Of a stretch of 64,000 nt of DNA, positions 29,258-36,501 are shown piece after piece (the stretch's first letter is position 1; each line of letters opens with the position of its first letter). The stretch is from assembly GCF_014284335.1 (NCBI RefSeq), contig NZ_JACOGF010000001.1, positions 124,001 to 188,000 on the forward strand. The letters run 5' to 3'. This DNA is from Undibacterium hunanense (GTDB lineage: Bacteria; Pseudomonadota; Gammaproteobacteria; Burkholderiales; Burkholderiaceae_D). A model generated the notes under the pieces. The model had not been told where the DNA came from. It ran no database searches and saw nothing but the letters and a program-made list of their open reading frames with translations. A program made the translations under genes and the position numbers.

Positions 29258-29863
29258 CTCAAATGCATCGAAGCGCATACCGTGCCCTACCGTCTATATA
29301 ACTAACCGGATTGCACCCACATCCCCCCAACCCTATCGGATCAGACTGCACGTAACGCCCCGTCCTTGGATCATAATCCCTGAAATAATTTGTAGCAGCT
29401 CCGTTTCCTGATCAAAGTACTGCCCCGCAAAGCGCAGATTGAACGTGAACTTGCTGGTGGCATTGGCCGGTTGTTCATTGGCCAGTGTCTCCCCATACGG
29501 TGCACTGTCCCAGCGCCACGCTTCTGCCCCTGAACTGTCGGTGATTACTCTTGGTGTGTCCAGGTAGTCTGTATGGATGTCATACATTTTCGTGGTGTGA
29601 TCTGTCACGGTCACTGTCACCGCTGTCGAGCTACGACTGCTTCCCAGGTTGTCTGTGGCTTTGGCTGTCAAGCTGTAGGTGCCGCCTGCTACATTGCTCC
29701 AGTTAAAACCATATGGGGCGGTGGTGACGGTGCTTAATAAGGTAGTGCCGTTATAGAATTCGACCTTGGCAATACTGCCATCGCTGTCTGCTACTGTCGC
29801 ATTCAGGATGAGGGGCGCTGGTGCAGTGGCATTGAGCAGATTGGTTGTCAGGCACAAACCCAC
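29258..29863 (-). pseudogene. Frameshifted rhs remnant (Ig2 - Rhs core - short tip)
   Basis: Near-identical to 32980-33480 of the live gene. The frame reads normal Ig2 and Rhs core to AGQYFDQETE, where small indels shift it (LLQIISGIMIQ). In the proper frame the core resumes as DPIGLGGCGCNPVSYIDGRARY and stops after a few residues, so no toxin domain remains. The left boundary is approximate. Confidence 0.85.
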
Positions 29864-29920
29864 TTGCCAGTTATTTCGGGTCCTCTTTTTTTAGAATTTT
29901 CTCTTTTTGCTCATCTAATT

Positions 29921-30106
29921 TTACATTTTGTCTTTTTTTATGTCATAAACAAACGCACAAATACCAACAATAACCATGCATATTGCTTTTGCCTGTCCCC
30001 AAGAGTAAAAATCTTCATTGAACAATAAAACCCCACCAGCGATTATTAGGACAATTGACCAAACAAAGATTGGTACTTTTTCCCACGGTAAAAACCCTAA
30101 TCCCAT
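29921..30106 (-). CDS. Orphan small membrane protein, 61 residues
   Basis: MGLGFLPWEKVPIFVWSIVLIIAGGVLLF is one helix and AKAICMVIVGICAFVYDIKK a second. No family recognised; it belongs to the rhs-associated array. Confidence 0.55.
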   Translation of the reverse strand: MGLGFLPWEKVPIFVWSIVLIIAGGVLLFNEDFYSWGQAKAICMVIVGICAFVYDIKKDKM

Positions 30107-30159
30107 TTACGCATCCTAGATGCTTTCGCCACACTTCATCATTTTATTCCTGCAAGTAT

Positions 30160-30275
30160 GGCGCGGTGGGGACAATGCTTGATAAGGTAGAGTAATTATA
30201 GAACTCGACCCTGACGATACTGCTATCGCTGTCCGCATGTTTCTGCTCTTGAGAAGCTGAGCTCAGGGCAACTCA
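30160..30275 (-). pseudogene. Composite remnant: rhs Ig2 piece joined to the 3' end of an orphan-gene paralogue
   Basis: 30160-30235 matches the Ig2 segment at about 33350-33430. From 30238, TTTCTGCTCTTGAGAAGC matches the 3' coding end of the orphan at 25848-26237. Neither is open. Confidence 0.65.
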
Positions 30276-30322
30276 GTTAATAGTGTCAGATACAGCATTT
30301 GCACCAGAACTCATCAACTTCT

Positions 30323-30718
30323 TTACAGCACATATTTGGCAAACCATATTTTTATTGCTCCTGCCAAGGAAACTAAAGACACAGCAACTGAAAGTAACGT
30401 GAACACAAAACCGAAATTATTCATGCCTTTAATGCAGGATGCCGATGCGATATTTATTGGATTTGTGTAACCGCAATCCATGAACAAAAACAAAAAGGTG
30501 ATGACTATGCCAGCAAAAAATAATCCAATCCAATCACGTATCTCTAAATTCACAAACTCTTCCCACAAACGCAAGCTTACTGGAATCAACAGAATACTCT
30601 CGAAGAACGTACTTACCAAAACATCATTAGATGGTATTGCAAAAACGTTTAAAGTCCAAATGAATCCACATAAGCAAAAAATTCCGACTCCATTTGGGAG
30701 ATATTTTTTTACGTCCAT
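30323..30718 (-). CDS. Orphan four-helix membrane protein, 131 residues
   Basis: Helices GVGIFCLCGFIWTLNVFAI, VSTFFESILLIPVSL, WIGLFFAGIVITFLFLFM and FGFVFTLLSVAVSLVSLAGAI. Codon use is AT-rich. No family recognised; it belongs to the rhs-associated array. Confidence 0.65.
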   Translation of the reverse strand: MDVKKYLPNGVGIFCLCGFIWTLNVFAIPSNDVLVSTFFESILLIPVSLRLWEEFVNLEIRDWIGLFFAGIVITFLFLFMDCGYTNPINIASASCIKGMNNFGFVFTLLSVAVSLVSLAGAIKIWFAKYVL

Positions 30719-30819
30719 GCTCCACCCGATTAATCAAAGTAACGATCTATTTTTTTGACACACACGCGCATTTCTTGCTGCGACATTCATTCCTGTCGCA
30801 ATAATACTAGACTGTGTTT

Positions 30820-31392
30820 TCCTATATGGCGCACTGTCCCAGCGTTATGTTTCCGCCTCTGAACTGTCGGTGATTACTTTTGGTGTGTCGAGGTGGTCTG
30901 CATGGATGTCATACATTTTTTTCGTGTGATCGGTAACTGTCACCGCTGTTGAGCTGCGGCTGCTTCCCAGATTGTCTGTGGCTTTGGCTGCCACCAGGCT
31001 ACGAATGTTGGCAAGGCCTGGCGGGCAACACTGGTGCCGCTGGCAGTGAGCAAGGCGGCTGTTCCGCTCACTGTGCTGCTATTGTTTTTACATTGTGTGG
31101 TACGCAATAAATTGGCCACCTCGACATTTAACTGCGGCGTATCGTAAAAATTGGGATTGCAAAATGCCTGTGTATTCGTGGTGTCACCCAAGGTGATTTT
31201 ACCGCCTGCAAACACATTAAACACACTGCCATTCACTTGGGGCGTACCACCTCCCCCACCGGGATTAATAATTATCCCAACCGGCATGGCACTCGCCGCC
31301 TGCGCTTCACTAACAACGACTGGCCAAGCCAGCACACCTGCCGTCAATACCAATAGCAGCCATGCGATGAAGGCGCGTTTTGTCTTGTACAT
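30820..31392 (-). pseudogene. Second rhs copy with large internal deletion (signal/N-terminal region fused to Ig2/core)
   Basis: 31000-31392 is almost identical to 34560-34951 (start, signal peptide, INPGGGGGTPQVNGS, CNPNFYDTPQLN). At about 30992 it jumps directly to the AKATDNLGSSRSS end of Ig2 and the start of the Rhs core, out of frame. The resulting 150-codon frame ends with nonsense residues (WWQPKPQTIWEAAAAQQR). The core is then cut off near 30820. It is a deletion derivative, not a functional gene. Confidence 0.88.
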
Positions 31393-31424
31393 ACTTTATG
31401 GCTTTAAGAACGTTTTATATTTAT

Positions 31425-31856
31425 TCAATTCTTTTTTCTGCGACTATCCTTCACTACTTTTTGAATACTCATTGCAGCATCAGGATCAGTCTTACGAATT
31501 TCCAAGATCAGATCATCAACTTCACGCAAGATAGCAGGATCCTCATCTCCTAAGAGCAGGCCAATTAACTCAAGTTTTGAATTAACATCAGGACATTTAA
31601 CCGCCATACGAAACCATCTGATAGCTTCATCAAACTTAAGAGTGACATAGTCATGGTATCTCGCCAGTTTATAGGTAGCGGGACAGTTTCCGGCAAGTGC
31701 CTGCTTTTGAAAATTCGTAATTTCCAGTTCAGAAAGTTGAAAGGCCGCGGAAGGAGTTACTGGTAAATCAGTTTTATCTTTATTTACAAACAAGTATCCG
31801 ATAGAAGCCAACAAGACCCCGGCCACTAAAAACACATGAAATTTAGTAATATTCAT
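31425..31856 (-). CDS. Membrane-anchored Sel1/TPR-like protein, putative immunity protein
   Basis: 143 residues with an N-terminal anchor (FHVFLVAGVLLASIGYLFV), then NFQKQALAGNCPATYKLARYHDYVTLKFDEAIRWFRMAVKCPD, a Sel1-like alpha-hairpin, and a charged C-terminus KDSRRKKN. The overall design (anchor plus Sel1-like hairpins) is shared with the genes at 25848 and 31934. It probably faces the periplasm. Confidence 0.65.
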   Translation of the reverse strand: MNITKFHVFLVAGVLLASIGYLFVNKDKTDLPVTPSAAFQLSELEITNFQKQALAGNCPATYKLARYHDYVTLKFDEAIRWFRMAVKCPDVNSKLELIGLLLGDEDPAILREVDDLILEIRKTDPDAAMSIQKVVKDSRRKKN

Positions 31857-31933
31857 TTAGGCTCTGGGAAGAATGATTTCCAAGCTTCCATACTTTTTTG
31901 CTGGTGGACCACATCTATTGCAGGATACGGTCT

Positions 31934-32392
31934 TTATGGAAGATTACTGCCTTTCATTTCGTTCTGACCATTTTTCTGACAAGTGGCTTGTTGATTTTTA
32001 TTGTCGGTAAGGAACGCTATTAAGCAAACTGTACCTGGCATGCTTGCTTTATCTTTAAGCATTTCCATTATGTTGCTTTGTTGTTCGCTACCAAACTTTG
32101 TTTTAAATATCTCGACATATTTCCCTCTCAATCTTGCATCCCCTAGCAGTGCGCCTTGTAGAGCCCAATATTCTGCAAGCGGCTCCACCCCTCTTTCTTT
32201 ATCGTAGGCATACAACGCTGATATCGCCTGCAAATCCCCTGTTTCAGCACGTTTGATCAACGCTAAAATTTGAGGATCTTGTGTGTCATCACAATTGTTT
32301 TGCGGAAGAAGAAAAAAAACCAATGTGAGGATTGTCGCTGCAACACCAGTAATAAGAATATTTTTTCTGTACTTCATATGATTTTTCATAAC
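31934..32392 (-). CDS. Membrane-anchored Sel1-like protein, putative immunity to the adjacent Rhs tip
   Basis: 152 residues from the ATG at 32392 (starts at 32407 or 32377 are possible). The anchor is ILITGVAATILTLVFFLLP, then ALIKRAETGDLQAISALYAYDKERGVEPLAEYWALQGALLGDARLRGKYVEIFKTKFG. It is the first gene after the intact rhs tip gene and on the same strand, which is the usual place of the cognate immunity gene. The role is inferred, not shown. Confidence 0.68.
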   Translation of the reverse strand, partial: VMKNHMKYRKNILITGVAATILTLVFFLLPQNNCDDTQDPQILALIKRAETGDLQAISALYAYDKERGVEPLAEYWALQGALLGDARLRGKYVEIFKTKFGSEQQSNIMEMLKDKASMPGTVCLIAFLTDNKNQQATCQKNGQNEMKGSNLP

Positions 32393-32497
32393 GGTTATGT
32401 TTACCAACTACCAAACTACAACGAGAATATTCTGCCTACTAGACGAATACTCCTAGGAACTGAAAGCCCCATGTTTCAGCATTGGTCCCTGGAACAT

Positions 32498-34951
32498 TTA
32501 CCTTCCATTCCTCAGATATGTTACCCAATTACCAGGCCACAATGGAATCGTCCTGTTCGTACCAGGAATATTCCAAGAGTACCAAGGTCCCAGATCGAAT
32601 TTACCAAAAGTCAAGGTTCTAGTATCAGCTCCTGTGACAGTTGTTTTCAACTCATCACTAAGATCCTTAGCAATATTGTCATCTCCTTCCGCTCCTCGGC
32701 AAGAATTGAGAACAATGGGCATCTTTGCTTTCCACAGCCCACTACTTCGAATTTTTTGTGCCAACTGTTCAGCATCCATTCCATTTACCGTCTCATCGCT
32801 GCCATGAGAAAAAATAGTTAACTGGCCAGGTACATCAGCAGCAGCTTCCGCAGCCGCATAATTTATATCCGTCTTAGGTAACAAGATCAGCTTTGCTAAC
32901 CCCTTCGAGTCAATATATGTAACCGGATTAGCCCCGACATACCCATAAGTCGTCATGCCCCCCGCCAACCCTATCGGATCAGACTGCACATAACGCCCTG
33001 TCCTTGGATCATAATCCCTGAAATAATTGTAGTGCAGTCCCGTTTCCTGATCAAAGTACTGGCCCGCAAAGCGCAGATTGAACGTGAACTTGCTGGTGGC
33101 ATTGGCCGGTTGTTCATTGGCCAGTGTCTCCCCATACGGTGCACTGTCCCAGCGCCATGCTTCTGTCCCTGAACTGTCGGTGATTACTCTTGGTGTGTCC
33201 AGGTAGTCTGTATGGATGTCATACATTTTCGTGGTGTGATCGGTCACGGTCACTGTCACCGCTGTCGAGCTGCGACTGCTTCCCAGGTTGTCTGTGGCTT
33301 TGGCTGTCAGGCTGTAGGTGCCGCCTGCTACATTGCTCCAGTTAAAACCGTATGGGGCGGTGGTGACGGTGCTTAATAAGGTAGTGCCGTTATAGAACTC
33401 AACCTTGGCGATACTGCCATCGCTGTCTGCTGCTGTCGCATTCAGGATGAGGGTCGCCGGTGCAGTGGCATTGGCTGGATTGGCTGTCAAACTGACTGTG
33501 GGCGGATTGTTATTGACCACATTGAGGGTGACTGCCGCACTGCTTGTGCTGGTATTTTTGTTGTCGGTGGCCTTGGCTGTAATGCTGTAGCTGTTGACTG
33601 CGACATTGGCCCAGCTAACGCTGTAGGTATTGCTATTGGCCGGTGTTGCTGTGGTGGCGGTGCCAATGAGTGTGGTGCCCTGATAAAACTGGACCTGGCT
33701 GATGCTGTTGCCATTGCTGGTATCTGCGCTGGCGGTGGCTGTCAGTGTGATGTTGGCCGGTGCACCGAAATTGGTGTTGTTGGCCGGGCTGACGAGACTG
33801 ACCACGGGTGGTGTGCCTGCACTGCCGCCGGAAGTGCTGGTGCTGCTGAATACAGGGCGATAGACGAAGCTGGTCGGGCCGCCGTTGGTGGTGCTGATGT
33901 TGTTGGCAAACAAATCGCCCAAAAAGACAAAATTATTGCCGCTGGTGAATTTGATGTCACCCTGGTCAACATAGATGCCTGCAGCTATTTGGGCACCTTG
34001 TGTTGTCGTAAAGTTGCCGCTGTACAGATACAGTTTGAGTTGTTCTGGATGCTGTGTCTGCATCTGGGCGGTGGTCATGCTGCTGCCACAGGTACCATTG
34101 ATGTTCCAGCAGGTTGGTCCGGCATTGAGGGTAAAGGCATTCTTAAAATACAGGTTGACGCTGGTGTTGCTGTTACCAGCCGCAGCAGTACCCACTTTGA
34201 GGTGGCAGGCTTGCTGCCAACTAGTATTTTCTATGTAGTAGTCACCCGGCTCAAACTCCATGGTGGTGCCATTGCAATTACTGAGATTGAGTTGTTTGAT
34301 GCGGGTTGGCACACTGCCAGCCTGGAAGCGCAGGATGCCATTTACCTGCAGGTTGACTTTGGCATATTCACCGGCGGGCAAGGTCAATGTACTGTCTTGC
34401 TTGCCCAGGACGAGTGTCTGCGCTGTAGTCGCCGGGCTGCTGCTGGTGACGGTTAATTGTCCGTTGCCGTTGATCTGGCTGCTGGTTACACCATTGTTGA
34501 CCAGGATCTGGCTACCATTGGCAAAGTTCACGTCCAGTGGATTGGTGGTGCTCAGGAATGTTGGCAAGGTCTGACGGGCAACACTGGTGCCGCTGGCAGT
34601 GAGCAAGGCGGCTGTTCCGCTCACTGTGCTGCTATTGTTTTTACATTGTGTGGTACCCAATAAATTGGCCGCTTCAACATTTAACTGCGGCGTATCGTAA
34701 AAATTGGGATTGCAAAATGCCTGTGTATTCGTAGTGTCACCCAAGGTGATTTTACCGCCTGCAAACACATTAAACACACTGCCATTCACTTGGGGCGTAC
34801 CACCTCCCCCACCGGGATTAATAATTATCCCAACCGGCATGGCACTCGCCGCCTGCGCTTCACTAACAACGACTGGCAAAGCCAGCACACCTGCCGTCAA
34901 TACCAATAGCAGCCACGCGATGAAGGCGCGTTTTGTCTTATATGAATACAT
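32498..34951 (-). CDS. Exported chimeric Rhs protein: pilus-associated-like N-terminus, two Ig-like domains, Rhs core, caspase-like tip
   Basis: 817 residues from the ATG at 34951. Residues 1-36 form a signal peptide (KRAFIAWLLLVLTAGVLALPVVVSEAQA). Residues about 40-375 are a beta-rich region (INPGGGGGTPQVNGSVFNVFAGG; LPAGEYAKVNLQVNG; LYLYSGNFTTTQGAQIAAGIYVDQGDIKF) resembling MshQ-like exported surface proteins. Ig-like domains lie at about 380-475 and 480-565 (GSIAKVEFYNGTTLLSTVTTAPYGFNW). The Rhs core at about 570-660 includes DIHTDYLDTPRVITD, AGQYFDQETGLHYNYFRDYDPRTGRYVQSDPIGL. The variable tip (about 665-817) has LTIFSHG (His716) and PIVLNSCRGAEG (Cys751), a clan CD-like dyad. The core lacks the YD repeats, which lie in the upstream gene. 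Confidence 0.85.
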   Translation of the reverse strand: MYSYKTKRAFIAWLLLVLTAGVLALPVVVSEAQAASAMPVGIIINPGGGGGTPQVNGSVFNVFAGGKITLGDTTNTQAFCNPNFYDTPQLNVEAANLLGTTQCKNNSSTVSGTAALLTASGTSVARQTLPTFLSTTNPLDVNFANGSQILVNNGVTSSQINGNGQLTVTSSSPATTAQTLVLGKQDSTLTLPAGEYAKVNLQVNGILRFQAGSVPTRIKQLNLSNCNGTTMEFEPGDYYIENTSWQQACHLKVGTAAAGNSNTSVNLYFKNAFTLNAGPTCWNINGTCGSSMTTAQMQTQHPEQLKLYLYSGNFTTTQGAQIAAGIYVDQGDIKFTSGNNFVFLGDLFANNISTTNGGPTSFVYRPVFSSTSTSGGSAGTPPVVSLVSPANNTNFGAPANITLTATASADTSNGNSISQVQFYQGTTLIGTATTATPANSNTYSVSWANVAVNSYSITAKATDNKNTSTSSAAVTLNVVNNNPPTVSLTANPANATAPATLILNATAADSDGSIAKVEFYNGTTLLSTVTTAPYGFNWSNVAGGTYSLTAKATDNLGSSRSSTAVTVTVTDHTTKMYDIHTDYLDTPRVITDSSGTEAWRWDSAPYGETLANEQPANATSKFTFNLRFAGQYFDQETGLHYNYFRDYDPRTGRYVQSDPIGLAGGMTTYGYVGANPVTYIDSKGLAKLILLPKTDINYAAAEAAADVPGQLTIFSHGSDETVNGMDAEQLAQKIRSSGLWKAKMPIVLNSCRGAEGDDNIAKDLSDELKTTVTGADTRTLTFGKFDLGPWYSWNIPGTNRTIPLWPGNWVTYLRNGR

Positions 34952-35013
34952 AATAATTTTTTCTTGGATGCTTCTACTGTGTTTTATTTTTGGCTTGAAC
35001 TGCTGAAGCACGC

Positions 35014-36501
35014 TTATTTGATGACCGCTACTGGTGTGTTTTCCAGATAAATATAGTCAACATCAAAAGCACCAGTACGTTCGTTGATGAGCTTGCCATT
35101 CTTATCGTAGTAATAGGTGGTCCGTGACAGGACATTGGCGCTCTTGTCCAGCACTGTCTTTTGTGCCCGCTGACCAAGGGCGTTGACCACATATTGCACT
35201 ACCCCGGCACTGTTCGTAACCGAGTTCATGCGACCCCTTGCATCGTAGCTAAACTGTGCATCGCTATTGTCGGTGATGCTGCCATTTGCGTCAGAGATGA
35301 TATTGGATGTTTTGCTGCCAGCAACTTGTGTCAGTTGACGTTTTACGCCAGAGTTATAGGTAGTTCTTACACCGTCAACATCTTTGTATATGTATTCACC
35401 TTTCAGCATATTGGTGAAGTTTTGTGTTGTTTGCGGTGTTACGTAACTGATCAACTGGTTAAATTGGTCATATCCGAAAGTCGCCTGACGTGCTGCATTG
35501 CCTATCTCGCCGATACCAACAATCTGGCCGGCGGGATTATAGTTAATTGCTTGAACCTGATTGTTTAATGTGAAGTTTACAACACGACCACTGGTATCAA
35601 AATTTCGGGTATATGTTTGCCCTGCACTATTACGATAACTTTGCATCCCCTCAAACGGGCGATATGCAACTTGGCTCAACACGGTATTGGTAACGCCGTC
35701 TTTACTTGTATCAATCTGACTGATATGTCCTAGTGCATCACGCGTATAGCTGACACGGCGACCGTTAGGATAGGTTTGACTGCTTAACCTGCCAGCACTA
35801 TCGTATTGGTAAAGTATGGTGCCAGTGACCGTGGAAGAGTTAACAGCCACGCTACGCGTATCACTTAGAATACGTCCGTATACATCATAGGTATATTGAA
35901 TACTCCCGTTTTGATCGCTGATCTGGCTCACGCGCCCTTTTGCATTGGCACCTTGGTCATAGGTATAGTTGATGGCGTTTCCATCACTATATGAGATACG
36001 CTTTAGTCTGTTCAACGCATCATAGCTATAATTGGTTACTTGCCCTTTGGCATCCGTTTTTGACAGCAAATTGCCAGCAATATCATAGCTAAACGTAGAG
36101 GTGCCGGTTTCAGGCAATGTTGCACTGAGCTGATTACCCAAGCCATCATAGGTGTAGGTACCACGCAGACCAAACGAATCTGTCCCTTCCGCTACCCTGA
36201 TCAGTTGATTTTGACCGTTATACTCATAGTTGACTGGGATGTCATCCCAGATAAGCAACTTAGATTTCGCCCGACCAAGCACGTCATAAGTTAAATAATA
36301 TCCATATCCACCATGTGAAGTAGATTTGTATTTTACGTTTCCAAACTCATCATAGTCATATGAATAACTTGCTGAATCAGCGTGAGCAAAACTACAGAAC
36401 ATGCTAGAAGCTATTGCGATTGCACCAATCAATTTATGAGAGTTGGGACAATATCTTTTCTTTGACATAAACATGGTCGTAAATGATTTAAAGGAACTCA
36501 T
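35014..36501 (-). CDS. Rhs/YD-repeat protein, middle part of the split Rhs shell
   Basis: 495 residues; start ATG at 36501 overlaps the previous stop (ATGA). An internal ATG at 36468 (MSKKRYC) would give a shorter signal peptide (IGAIAIASSMFCSFAHA). About 20 YD-type units follow (YEYNGQNQLIRVAEG, FSYDIAGNLLSKTDAKGQVTNYSYDALNRLKRISY, YQYDSAGRLSSQTYPNGR). It ends YIYLENTPVAVIK, the point where a normal Rhs would continue into YxHTDxLGTPR. That continuation is in the next gene, so the shell is cut precisely at the YD-repeat/core boundary. Confidence 0.9.
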   Translation of the reverse strand: MSSFKSFTTMFMSKKRYCPNSHKLIGAIAIASSMFCSFAHADSASYSYDYDEFGNVKYKSTSHGGYGYYLTYDVLGRAKSKLLIWDDIPVNYEYNGQNQLIRVAEGTDSFGLRGTYTYDGLGNQLSATLPETGTSTFSYDIAGNLLSKTDAKGQVTNYSYDALNRLKRISYSDGNAINYTYDQGANAKGRVSQISDQNGSIQYTYDVYGRILSDTRSVAVNSSTVTGTILYQYDSAGRLSSQTYPNGRRVSYTRDALGHISQIDTSKDGVTNTVLSQVAYRPFEGMQSYRNSAGQTYTRNFDTSGRVVNFTLNNQVQAINYNPAGQIVGIGEIGNAARQATFGYDQFNQLISYVTPQTTQNFTNMLKGEYIYKDVDGVRTTYNSGVKRQLTQVAGSKTSNIISDANGSITDNSDAQFSYDARGRMNSVTNSAGVVQYVVNALGQRAQKTVLDKSANVLSRTTYYYDKNGKLINERTGAFDVDYIYLENTPVAVIK

